Positions 17,232 through 25,965 of a stretch of 64,000 nt of DNA are shown here, piece after piece. The notes below the pieces were generated by a model. That model was given only the letters and a program-made list of their open reading frames with translations, had not been told where the DNA came from and ran no database searches. Origin of the DNA: a bacterium (GTDB lineage: Bacteria; DRYD01); NCBI GenBank assembly GCA_030549815.1, contig JAUQQQ010000001.1, positions 80,524 through 144,523 of the forward strand. Reading direction: 5' to 3'. A program made the translations under genes and the position numbers. The first letter of the stretch is position 1. Every line of letters starts with the position of its first letter.

Positions 17232-20048
17232 TTATCTTCTTAAAGTATCATATATCCTATATTCATAGCCTCTATACCTTATAGATGCGCTTTGGAGGAA
17301 ACTAATGTTGAAAAGTGAAGGATCATAGAAGAAATCTACTTTACTCGTGCCCTTTATCCCAACATTACCCTTAGTTACAACCATTCCACTAAACCATAAT
17401 CGATTGTTATTACCCGTTATTGCTTTCAGATTCCCACCAACCATTATTAAACCATTTAATTTAACATCGGTCCCTAATATTTGCTCGTTAGCCTTCCCCC
17501 TCTTTTTCTTTTCTTTTTCCATTTGCTGCTGCCCCTGTTGCTGATCCTGCTGCGTAGTAGATTGATCACTATTTTCTGTAACAAGCCCAGATATAAAATT
17601 TAAAGCAGAAGCAAAATCAGAATCAGTAATACTACTGTTAATACTACTATATGAACTTGAAACATCAACAGCTATAGTACCTTCATCCGTCGAAGCATTT
17701 CCAGTATTAGACAAATTTCCTACATGCAAGTTGACAGAAGGAATATTAATATTAACATACAGAATTTTTACTTTACTTTCGCTATCATCATTAACTTCTT
17801 CCACTTCCAATTTTATTGTATTAACACTATCATAAAATAAAAGAATAAAGTCATTAAGCCCATCTCCATCCTGAATATCTATTTTTGAAAAAGTCATACT
17901 ACCACTATTATTTTTAAGATATTCATAAACAGTGTTAAAAACAGTGTTAAATTCATTTGTGTTTGACCCACTACCTCCACTTGTTCCACCACCACTTGTT
18001 CCTCCACTTGTTCCACCACCACTTGTTCCTCCACTTGTTCCACCGCCACCTGCAAAACCTTCACTAAGTGGGTTAATGTATAGGTTATTATCGGCTAAGA
18101 TAGCGACGTTTTGGTAGCCCTGATAAACTTGGCTAAACCTTGCAATTATATCCCCCTGTTTAACCTGCCCACCTACAGCACTATAATCTTTTGTTTTTAA
18201 AGTTCCACTTTTACTATCATAATTATATGATTGCCAATAATTAGTAACATTATTATCATAATAAACTGGGGCAATATAGTTAGTTACGTTTAAAGAATCG
18301 TTAGAAGAGTCCTTAGTAGCTACTAAAGCTCCTCCACCTTCCTCATCAGTCTTAACTATTCCATCAATAACAATCGCTCCTTTGTCATACCACAAAACCG
18401 AACCATTATCTATCTTAACCCCTACATCAATCTTTCCAAACCTATAATCATCTACACTACCATCACTTCTATATTGAGCTTTCCAGGAAGTAATATGGAT
18501 AAACTTTCCCTGATCATTTTTTTGACCATCTATTTGATCACCTATTTTGGTATCCTTTTTAACAACGAGGTTCCATTTTTCGGCATATATTTCATTTCCC
18601 ACAATGCTTGTATTGTATATTTGGACTCCACCTGGTGTTATCTTTGCTTTGCTTGTGTCTATAGTTCCATCACTTTTAACAACTTGCTTTAGATAGTTAT
18701 CAATTTGAGTATAACTAACATCTGGTGGGAAATATACAACAGTATTTTCATTTACAAAAACATAATATCCTGCATTTAACTGTGCATATGATCCAGGAGT
18801 AAATTTAGAGTTAATTTCGTTAATCAATGCTTTTCGCGAGCTATCAAAACCGGATTCTATTGTTTTATTTACAAACTCTGCACCAATAAAGTCTTTTATT
18901 TGGTTGTATTTATTTTGATCATATTTAATAGCATTAGGATCTGTTCCATCTATCATCGTATAAATTGTCTTACCATATTTGAAACTATTACCACTATTAG
19001 TTTTAGCAATCACTTCTCCTCTAAGCCCGCCATATTCAGCTTGAAAATTTCCATTACTATCTTGCTTAACAGTGTAAAATTTTGTAGTTTTGTGATCAGC
19101 ATTAAGTTTTATATCAAACGTATTAGAATAGAATCTATTATTAACTCTATTACTATCATAGGTTCCGACTTCTAAATTAGAATCGATAATAGTGGATCCT
19201 TCAGAAACCAGGGATCCACCTAGGGAAAACCCTGCATTAGCAAAAGATTGATTAATATAGGTTATAACATATCTTTGTGAAGCTGGAACTTTTGAGTATC
19301 CAAGAGCCATTATCATCAATGTATTCTGCCCAACTTTTCTACTACCATTAACATTAATTTCTTGATCTGCAAATGAGCGGTTGTATGAAGAGTACAAAGG
19401 CAATCTTCCATTCGTAGCAGACAAAGATAGTTGATTATTATCAAAATCTACAAATATTGTGTTAGCTTCATCACCATAATAGGCGTTATTAGAATTGGTT
19501 GAATTACCAAAAAATATAACGCTTCCACGCTCTGTTATAGGTAAATTAGGTTTCCAAAAAACAACAACAGCTCCATTTTTACCTGCAAGATTATTAATTG
19601 AAATATCATTAGGTATTCCGGTTCCTCCTTGAACATTGCCATTAGATTGCCTAATTATCCATCCACTTTGAGTTGTATCTGCTAAATTTATTATAGCAAT
19701 ATTATAAGCCAGGGTGACATTACCAAAGTTGCTAAAGATTTTTCCTATTTTAGTTGAAGGATTATTTAAAGAGGGAAAAGTTATGGTATTTATGCTACTT
19801 GTGCCGCTTCCCGAACCTGTTATAGATTGGCTTGGTGTATTAAGCATAAAAGATTCAGGAGAGTGACTTATAAGAAAAGTAAGGATTTGAATAGCATCTT
19901 CCGCATTATTCATTGCTTCCTGACGAGCAAAGTAATCTTTATTAGTTTTAAAATTATTTTGTGTTAATCCAAATAGAGCGACTGACATCATTATGAGAAC
20001 CACTATAAAGAATAATGTGCTTAGTAATAGGACACCTTTTTTATTCAT
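17232..20048 (-). CDS. Large PilX-like prepilin-related exported protein
   Basis: A 938-residue protein whose N-terminus (MNKKGVLLLSTLFFIVVLIM, then a charged stretch and ARQEAMNNAEDAIQ) matches the PilX N-terminal pattern: Lys-Lys-Gly, a hydrophobic helix, then residues around the AEAG-like motif. PilX-type minor pilins work with type IV pili or type II secretion; no other pilin genes are nearby. The rest is a low-Cys, Ser/Asn/Gly-rich extracellular region with beta character. It contains Gly-Gly-Thr-Ser-Gly repeats around residues 670-690 and a Gln-rich segment (QQDQQQGQQQ) around residue 840. It is about five times the size of usual PilX. GGAGGTGA precedes the ATG at 20048. Confidence 0.75.
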   Translation of the reverse strand: MNKKGVLLLSTLFFIVVLIMMSVALFGLTQNNFKTNKDYFARQEAMNNAEDAIQILTFLISHSPESFMLNTPSQSITGSGSGTSSINTITFPSLNNPSTKIGKIFSNFGNVTLAYNIAIINLADTTQSGWIIRQSNGNVQGGTGIPNDISINNLAGKNGAVVVFWKPNLPITERGSVIFFGNSTNSNNAYYGDEANTIFVDFDNNQLSLSATNGRLPLYSSYNRSFADQEINVNGSRKVGQNTLMIMALGYSKVPASQRYVITYINQSFANAGFSLGGSLVSEGSTIIDSNLEVGTYDSNRVNNRFYSNTFDIKLNADHKTTKFYTVKQDSNGNFQAEYGGLRGEVIAKTNSGNSFKYGKTIYTMIDGTDPNAIKYDQNKYNQIKDFIGAEFVNKTIESGFDSSRKALINEINSKFTPGSYAQLNAGYYVFVNENTVVYFPPDVSYTQIDNYLKQVVKSDGTIDTSKAKITPGGVQIYNTSIVGNEIYAEKWNLVVKKDTKIGDQIDGQKNDQGKFIHITSWKAQYRSDGSVDDYRFGKIDVGVKIDNGSVLWYDKGAIVIDGIVKTDEEGGGALVATKDSSNDSLNVTNYIAPVYYDNNVTNYWQSYNYDSKSGTLKTKDYSAVGGQVKQGDIIARFSQVYQGYQNVAILADNNLYINPLSEGFAGGGGTSGGTSGGGTSGGTSGGGTSGGSGSNTNEFNTVFNTVYEYLKNNSGSMTFSKIDIQDGDGLNDFILLFYDSVNTIKLEVEEVNDDSESKVKILYVNINIPSVNLHVGNLSNTGNASTDEGTIAVDVSSSYSSINSSITDSDFASALNFISGLVTENSDQSTTQQDQQQGQQQMEKEKKKRGKANEQILGTDVKLNGLIMVGGNLKAITGNNNRLWFSGMVVTKGNVGIKGTSKVDFFYDPSLFNISFLQSASIRYRGYEYRIYDTLRR
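17974..18050 (-). repeat. 27-bp tandem repeat inside the PilX-like gene
   Basis: About 2.9 copies of a 27-bp unit (each starting CCTCCACTTGTTCCACC on the plus strand) encode the GGGTSGGTS repeats. The unit is a multiple of three, so gain or loss of copies changes the linker length without breaking the frame. Confidence 0.9.
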
Positions 20049-20070
20049 TCATTATCACCTCCAATATATA

Positions 20071-20098
20071 TATATAACACATTTTTTCAAAAAGTCAA
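20071..20098 (-). promoter_or_regulatory. Promoter of the PilX-like gene
   Basis: On the minus strand, TTGACT (20098-20093) and TATATA (20076-20071) are separated by 16 bases, about 20 bases before the ribosome site. Upstream, on the same strand, four TTTTAACA-like boxes lie in the 50 bases between about 20155 and 20105. They may be operator sites or merely AT-rich spacer. Confidence 0.62.
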
Positions 20099-20261
20099 GT
20101 GGAGTAATTGTTAAAAAAATGTTAAAATTGCCTTAAAATTGTTAAAAATGTTATAAAAGTTTCATATTTTAATCAGGAGCGATCTAAAGAAAGAAGGGTA
20201 AACAAAAAGGATAAAGAAGTATAAAAATAGAGTATTAAACTTTAAAACATAAGGAACATTT

Positions 20262-22112
20262 ATGTCAAAAACAAATCTTCCAAAGGGATTTTCTTCTCCA
20301 GATGAAATAAAAACAATCATAGCCACCGATTGTGGTTCAACTACTACCAAAGCAATATTAATCGAAAAACAACCAAATGGAGAATACCGATTAACAACCA
20401 GAGGAGAAGCACCTACTACAGTTGAAGCTCCATTAGAAGACGTAACAATAGGAGTATTAAACGCTTTCAGAGAAGTACAAGAATTAAGAAACAAGAAAAT
20501 TTTAACAGATGATTACAAAAATTTAATAAAGCCGGATAATGGTAAAGAAGGGGTTGATATATACGTTTCTACATCGTCAGCAGGTGGCGGTTTACAAATG
20601 GTCGTTGCAGGAGTCGTCAAAGAAATGTCTGCAGAAAGTGCCCAAAGAGCAGCATTAGGTGGAGGAGCAATCGTCCTCGATACCTTCGCAGTTAATGATG
20701 GTAGAAAACCATTCGAAAGAATAGAAAAAATAAGAGAACTTAGACCAGATATTATCTTACTAAGTGGAGGAACAGATGGTGGCACAGTTAAACACGTTGT
20801 TGAAATGGCTCAATTAATAGCAGCAGCAAAACCTCAACCAAGACTAGGCCTAACCTACCAACTACCCGTCATTTTCGCAGGAAATAAAAAAGCAACAGAC
20901 GAAGTATCAAGAATACTATCGAAAGTCGTTGAACTTAGGATAACAGAAAACTTACGGCCTACCTTAGATGAGGAAAACCTTCAACCCACAAGGTTAATAA
21001 TCCAAGATTTATTCTTAGAGCACGTAATGGCACAAGCACCAGGATATAAAAAACTAATGGAAATGGTAGATGTAGAAATAATGCCAACTCCAGCAGCAGT
21101 AGGACTTATAATGCAAAAAATATCACGAAAAAACAATATAAACTTAGTTGGAGTAGATATAGGAGGGGCAACCACAGACGTTTTCTCCGTAATTAAACAA
21201 GACGAAGAATGGGTATTCAATAGGAGCGTCAGCGCAAACTACGGAATGAGTTATTCAATAGCACAAGTCCTCAAAGACGCAGGAATAGAAAACGTATTAC
21301 GATGGATACCATTTAACACAAATATCGTCCAACTAAGGAATGCCATAAAAAACAAAATGATAAGGCCAACAACAATACCCTACTTACTTAAGGATTTAAT
21401 GATAGAACAAGCAATATGTCGAGAAGCCCTGCGACTATCTTTTGATCAACACAAATTACTCGCTGTCGGATTAAAAGGAAAACAAAAAGAAAGGAGTATT
21501 TCTGACGCCTTTAGTCAAACAGAAAGTGGAGAAACAATAATAGATATGTTTGAATTAGATATGATAGTTGGAAGTGGAGGAGTTTTATCACATGCACCAA
21601 GACGAAATCAAAGCGCAATGATGATGATAGACGCATTCGAACCTTATGGATTTACATTATTAACAGTCGATAGCATATTTATGATGCCACATTTAGGAGT
21701 GTTATCAACAGTTCATGAAAAAGCAGCAACCGAAGTATTCGAAAAAGATTGTTTAGTATACTTAGGCACATGTATAGCACCAGTCGGAAAAGAAAAAGAT
21801 GGCATAAAAATAATGGAAGCAGAAGTTATTGATCTCGATACAAATCAAAAATACGATGTCGAATTATTAGCAGGGGAAATAAAAGTAGTACCAATAAGAG
21901 GAAATGCAAAGATAAATATAAAATACTTGCATAAAAAATTTAAACTATCAAAAGAAGGAAAAGTAGAATCAAAAGAGGTAAGGGGCGGAGTTGTAGGGTT
22001 GATATTTGACGGAAGAGGAAGACCCTTAGAATTACCTAAAAATGACTCCGAAAGAAAAGAAAAATTAAATCAATGGTTCAAAAGTATAAACATGTATCCA
22101 GAAAATAAATAG
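20262..22112 (+). CDS. MutL-like mutase reactivase (glutamate mutase MutL family)
   Basis: A 616-residue actin-like ATPase of the MutL/GlmL family associated with B12-dependent glutamate mutase. The phosphate-binding motif ATDCGSTTTKAILIE is near residue 25. A second ATPase motif is VGVDIGGATTDVFSV around residue 300, and GSGGVLSHAPR lies near residue 450. Characterised members reactivate cobalamin mutases; no mutase subunit (mutS/mutE or glmS/glmE) is in the window. It is not the mismatch-repair MutL. An AAGGAA site lies upstream. An aldehyde dehydrogenase follows 14 bases later, so the two are probably one operon. Confidence 0.85.
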   Translation: MSKTNLPKGFSSPDEIKTIIATDCGSTTTKAILIEKQPNGEYRLTTRGEAPTTVEAPLEDVTIGVLNAFREVQELRNKKILTDDYKNLIKPDNGKEGVDIYVSTSSAGGGLQMVVAGVVKEMSAESAQRAALGGGAIVLDTFAVNDGRKPFERIEKIRELRPDIILLSGGTDGGTVKHVVEMAQLIAAAKPQPRLGLTYQLPVIFAGNKKATDEVSRILSKVVELRITENLRPTLDEENLQPTRLIIQDLFLEHVMAQAPGYKKLMEMVDVEIMPTPAAVGLIMQKISRKNNINLVGVDIGGATTDVFSVIKQDEEWVFNRSVSANYGMSYSIAQVLKDAGIENVLRWIPFNTNIVQLRNAIKNKMIRPTTIPYLLKDLMIEQAICREALRLSFDQHKLLAVGLKGKQKERSISDAFSQTESGETIIDMFELDMIVGSGGVLSHAPRRNQSAMMMIDAFEPYGFTLLTVDSIFMMPHLGVLSTVHEKAATEVFEKDCLVYLGTCIAPVGKEKDGIKIMEAEVIDLDTNQKYDVELLAGEIKVVPIRGNAKINIKYLHKKFKLSKEGKVESKEVRGGVVGLIFDGRGRPLELPKNDSERKEKLNQWFKSINMYPENK

Positions 22113-22126
22113 TGTCGAGGTGTAAA

Positions 22127-23713
22127 ATGAATAGAAGAAAAAATCAAATCATCGATTCTTTACAAAATCAGGAAATCCCTCAAGCTATTGAAATTAAAGA
22201 ATCGAATAAAATTGAATTGATTATTAGGGAATCAATGGAATTGCAAAAAGAAAGGGAAGTTCCTGAGTTAGAATTTTTTGGGGTCTGGGATTATTCTAAA
22301 GCACCTGAAGATAAATCATTTATTAAAATAAAAGAAAGCTACGATCTTTTTATTGGTGGTAATTTTGTAAAACCATCTTCAAATAGATACTTTCCCACAA
22401 TTAATCCTGCAAACGAAGAAGTTTTAACTCATGTGGCTTATGCGACAGAAGAAGATATTAATAAAGCCGTAGAAGCTGCAAAAACAGCATATGAAAAATA
22501 TTGGTCCAAAATGAAACCTAAAGACAGAGCAAAATATATATACAAAATCGCAAGAATAATCCAAGAAAGATCAAGGGAATTGGCAATAATAGAAACCTTA
22601 GATAATGGGAAACCGATAAAAGAGACAAGAGATTTCGATATACCTCAAGCTGCACAACATTTTTTCTATTATGCAGGATGGGCAGATAAATTGGAATACG
22701 CTTTCGTAAATAGGAAAGCAAGACCGATAGGAGTAGTCGGACAAATAATCCCGTGGAATTTTCCTTTATTAATGGCAGCGTGGAAAATAGCACCTGCCTT
22801 AGCTTGCGGTAATACTGTTGTTTTAAAACCTGCTGAAACCACTCCCCTATCCGCACTATTCTTAGCAGAAATAATCCAAGAATCAGGGTTACCCGATGGA
22901 GTCGTGAATATAGTAACAGGTGATGGATACACAGGATCACTAATAGTTCAACATCCAGATATAAAGAAAATAGCATTTACAGGCTCTACAGAAGTAGGTA
23001 AAATAATCTTGAAAACTGCAAAAAATAAAAAAGTCACGTTAGAGTTAGGGGGGAAAGGACCACATATAATCCTTGAGGATGCACCAATAGATCAGGCCGT
23101 TGAAGCAATAATTAGAGGAATTTACTTCAATCAAGGACATGTCTGCTGCGCAGGATCACGATTGCTAGTTCAAGAATCCATCGTAGAAACAATCATAAAA
23201 AAATTAAAGGACAGGATGAAAACAATAAGAATAGGAGATCCCTTAGATAAAAATACCGATATGGGAGCAATAAACTCCTCAATGCAACTTGAGAAAATCA
23301 AACAATATGTTGAAATAGGATTAAAAGAGGGTTGCGAATTTTACCAAAAGAAATGCAACTTACCTTCTAAAGGATACTGGTTTGCTCCATCTTTCTTTAC
23401 AAATGTAACACAATCTTGCACGATAGCAAAAGATGAAATATTTGGACCGGTATTAGCGATAATGACTTTCAGGACTCCTGAAGAAGCAATAGAAAGGGCA
23501 AATAATACATTTTATGGGTTATCTGCAGGGATATGGACAAATAATCCTGCAAGATTATTAGAAATGTCAAAACAAATAAGAGCAGGAGTTATATGGGCAA
23601 ACACGTATAACCAATTTGACCCTGCATCTCCATTTGGAGGATACAAGGAAAGTGGATTTGGTAGAGAAGGCGGATGGCACGGACTGTTACCATACGTAGA
23701 ACTCGAGGAGTGA
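22127..23713 (+). CDS. NAD(P)-dependent aldehyde dehydrogenase
   Basis: A 528-residue ALDH superfamily enzyme. The NAD-binding segment is LKPAETTPLSALFLAE, with FTGSTEVGK after it. The general base Glu lies in LELGGKGPH, and the catalytic Cys in FNQGHVCCAGSRLL. The C-terminal EIFGPVLAIMTF and PFGGYKESGFGREGG complete the pattern. An N-terminal extension of about 75 residues precedes the catalytic domain. I chose the ATG at 22127, which has GAGG six bases upstream; a GTG at 22112 overlaps the preceding stop. The substrate aldehyde is not predictable. Confidence 0.93.
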   Translation: MNRRKNQIIDSLQNQEIPQAIEIKESNKIELIIRESMELQKEREVPELEFFGVWDYSKAPEDKSFIKIKESYDLFIGGNFVKPSSNRYFPTINPANEEVLTHVAYATEEDINKAVEAAKTAYEKYWSKMKPKDRAKYIYKIARIIQERSRELAIIETLDNGKPIKETRDFDIPQAAQHFFYYAGWADKLEYAFVNRKARPIGVVGQIIPWNFPLLMAAWKIAPALACGNTVVLKPAETTPLSALFLAEIIQESGLPDGVVNIVTGDGYTGSLIVQHPDIKKIAFTGSTEVGKIILKTAKNKKVTLELGGKGPHIILEDAPIDQAVEAIIRGIYFNQGHVCCAGSRLLVQESIVETIIKKLKDRMKTIRIGDPLDKNTDMGAINSSMQLEKIKQYVEIGLKEGCEFYQKKCNLPSKGYWFAPSFFTNVTQSCTIAKDEIFGPVLAIMTFRTPEEAIERANNTFYGLSAGIWTNNPARLLEMSKQIRAGVIWANTYNQFDPASPFGGYKESGFGREGGWHGLLPYVELEE

Positions 23714-23719
23714 TATAAA

Positions 23720-24559
23720 ATGACTAAAATACAAACTTCAAGCATAAAAGTTTATTCCTCATCAGCCGAAGCTACACTACTAACACAAATATTTGACAAC
23801 ATAGAATTAATAATAACAGAAACAAAAAATAACATTTTCACGATATCTGAAGAAAAATTGAACAAATTAAAATTAAACCCCAATAAATACCCATTTTGTG
23901 TTAACGAAAGTCTTTTCCTCTGGGACACTAAAATAATTATCAATCAAAGAAACAAAAGGATCTTTATTATAACTGAAAATGACCTTCTGCAAGAGTTTTC
24001 AAATTACAAAAAAACAGAAAATATTCCCCCACTTGAAGATTTAGCAAAATCTGAAAATTTTAATATCATTTTTAATGAATACAAAAACAATTATCAAACA
24101 GTATTACAAAGAGTTAAATTGCAGAGTTTTATAAGAGAAAGTTTTATTGATCATATTGTAGGGAAAAATTTCAGAGGCTCTGTTATAAACTTTAATAATA
24201 CAATGTGGGTATATGTTTATTCGATTAAACAAAAAATAGAAGCAGAAGAGATAATAGATTATTATCAAGATCTTTTCAATGTAAATCAAAATATTATTTT
24301 AAAAGAAGAGGAGAACATTACGTTATTTGATTTTGCTGAATTTGTGCCAACTACTGAAAACATTTCATTTCTTGGATATCAAAACGGTATTTATAACCCT
24401 TATAAATTTACAGAACTCGATTTTAGGATAGAGTTTTATGAAGGTATAAAGGAGAATTTGGTTTACGCTCCTTATAAATTGTTAGAAATCAAAGAAAAAT
24501 TTGTTTTTGATTTATTTAAAATAGAGAAAGAAATTTCTAAGATTTCAAGAATAATATAA
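23720..24559 (+). CDS. Unknown acidic protein
   Basis: A 279-residue protein with no motif I recognise. It has no signal peptide and no membrane segment, and is rich in Glu, Asn, Ile and Lys. It begins seven bases after the aldehyde dehydrogenase stop and ends eight bases before the next gene, so it is part of the run. The composition and a regular mix of hydrophobic strands and helices (FRGSVINFNNTMWVYVYSIK) suggest a folded cytoplasmic protein. Confidence 0.6.
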   Translation: MTKIQTSSIKVYSSSAEATLLTQIFDNIELIITETKNNIFTISEEKLNKLKLNPNKYPFCVNESLFLWDTKIIINQRNKRIFIITENDLLQEFSNYKKTENIPPLEDLAKSENFNIIFNEYKNNYQTVLQRVKLQSFIRESFIDHIVGKNFRGSVINFNNTMWVYVYSIKQKIEAEEIIDYYQDLFNVNQNIILKEEENITLFDFAEFVPTTENISFLGYQNGIYNPYKFTELDFRIEFYEGIKENLVYAPYKLLEIKEKFVFDLFKIEKEISKISRII

Positions 24560-24567
24560 ACACACGA

Positions 24568-25965
24568 ATGATCCTATATTTAGAGAAGTTAAAGGAAGTA
24601 AAGATACCGCCAGATAATTCAGTTTTATTAATAAATTTAGCAGGTAATCCTGATGAAAATTCGATTACATCCCATCAACCCATCATTTTTACACCAGGTG
24701 TTCTTTCAAAGTTTTTATTTAATGAAAACTTAAAGGATGGTCATTTATCAAAGACAATAGTTTATAATGATTCAGATAAAGCGGAATTCAAAATTTTTTC
24801 AAGTATGCTTTCTTTATTTCCCAAGACCCTTGAAAACCTTAATACAGAAGATATAGAACAGCTAAAAGGATTTATTAGAGAATGTTATGAGAAATATTCA
24901 GAGTTTCTGAGTCAAAAAAATAAAGAAAACTATTTGAAATTTTTGGATATAATAAACCGTAAAAAATTTGGTGATTTTTCTAATTTTTCTGAATTTTGGC
25001 ACTCGATATTATCTGAATACCTTGAATCTTTTGGATACAAAGTGAATTTTACAGTAAATTATGTTTCCCAAATATCGGAAACACCAGAATTCAAAGATTT
25101 CTTCGATTTTATTTGCAGTAATTATGAATCTTTTTTTGAGTTATACAACGAAGGAGTGGAAATATTTAGAAAAAACATAGGATTTTATCCAATAAAAAAA
25201 CTTGAAAAAGGTGAATTACCATTTTGGGGCATAAATAAAAATGAAAGAAAAACGATGCATTTAGATAATATTTCAAAAGATTTTCAAATAAGACCTAAGG
25301 CAGTTGCTTGGGCAATATATAGAAGATACTTTTTATATAACCAAAAAACCGATATATTAGGTATAGGAAGCACTTACTACAACTTTGTTTGCGACTACGT
25401 TGCAACAAATCTACTCAAATTACCCATCCCTAAAACAACAGTAATAAGCATAACAATACCATTAAATAAAACCACAAATATGGAAGAAGATAACATAAAA
25501 ACCAAAATAGAAAAACTTGATAAAATAAAAAGTATCCTTAATGCTTTTAAATATTCTATCTACCAAAATCCTGAAAGATTAAATAAAATAATCAATAATC
25601 TACTAAAAGAAGCAGAAGAAAAAATAACATTGATAAATCTTCAAGATCTTAAAAAATTAACAAACAAGATTGACCTAATAATAGATAAAAATTTGGTAAA
25701 ACAAAAAGAAAAATTATTAGAACAGATAAACGATAAAAATAACCGAAAAATAAAGAAAGAATTGACTCAAAAAATAAATCAAATAAATCAGCAAATTATT
25801 GAACCTATAAAAGAATACCTTGAAGAACTAAACAGAAATGTAGAAATAATTGAATTGCACGTAGAGAAATTAATAGAAAATTACAAAGAAGTGGATACAA
25901 GAGATTATCCTTATTTTCTTATATCTCCTCAAGAAATACTTGATAAGATCTACCAAAAAACATGA
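24568..25965 (+). CDS. Unknown protein with conserved central block
   Basis: A 465-residue cytoplasmic-looking protein. The central section (residues about 215-290) contains LPFWGINKNERKT, IRPKAVAWAIYRRYFL and DILGIGSTYYNFVCDYVATN. This recalls a family, mainly of uncharacterised proteins, with a similar P-x-W ... RP-x-A ... GxG-x-x-Y-D pattern, but I cannot name it. The C-terminal half (about 300-440) is a long Lys/Glu-rich coiled coil. It overlaps the next start by four bases (ATGA), so the unit is coupled with the S9 peptidase. Confidence 0.62.
   Translation: MILYLEKLKEVKIPPDNSVLLINLAGNPDENSITSHQPIIFTPGVLSKFLFNENLKDGHLSKTIVYNDSDKAEFKIFSSMLSLFPKTLENLNTEDIEQLKGFIRECYEKYSEFLSQKNKENYLKFLDIINRKKFGDFSNFSEFWHSILSEYLESFGYKVNFTVNYVSQISETPEFKDFFDFICSNYESFFELYNEGVEIFRKNIGFYPIKKLEKGELPFWGINKNERKTMHLDNISKDFQIRPKAVAWAIYRRYFLYNQKTDILGIGSTYYNFVCDYVATNLLKLPIPKTTVISITIPLNKTTNMEEDNIKTKIEKLDKIKSILNAFKYSIYQNPERLNKIINNLLKEAEEKITLINLQDLKKLTNKIDLIIDKNLVKQKEKLLEQINDKNNRKIKKELTQKINQINQQIIEPIKEYLEELNRNVEIIELHVEKLIENYKEVDTRDYPYFLISPQEILDKIYQKT

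Noticed and set aside
18000-18050. Possible CRISPR-like array
   Set aside because: The 27-bp units are contiguous tandem repeats encoding a Gly/Thr/Ser linker, with no spacers.
20262-22112. DNA mismatch-repair MutL
   Set aside because: The sequence has actin-like ATPase motifs (GSTTTK and DIGGATTD) of the mutase reactivase family, not the GHKL motifs of repair MutL.
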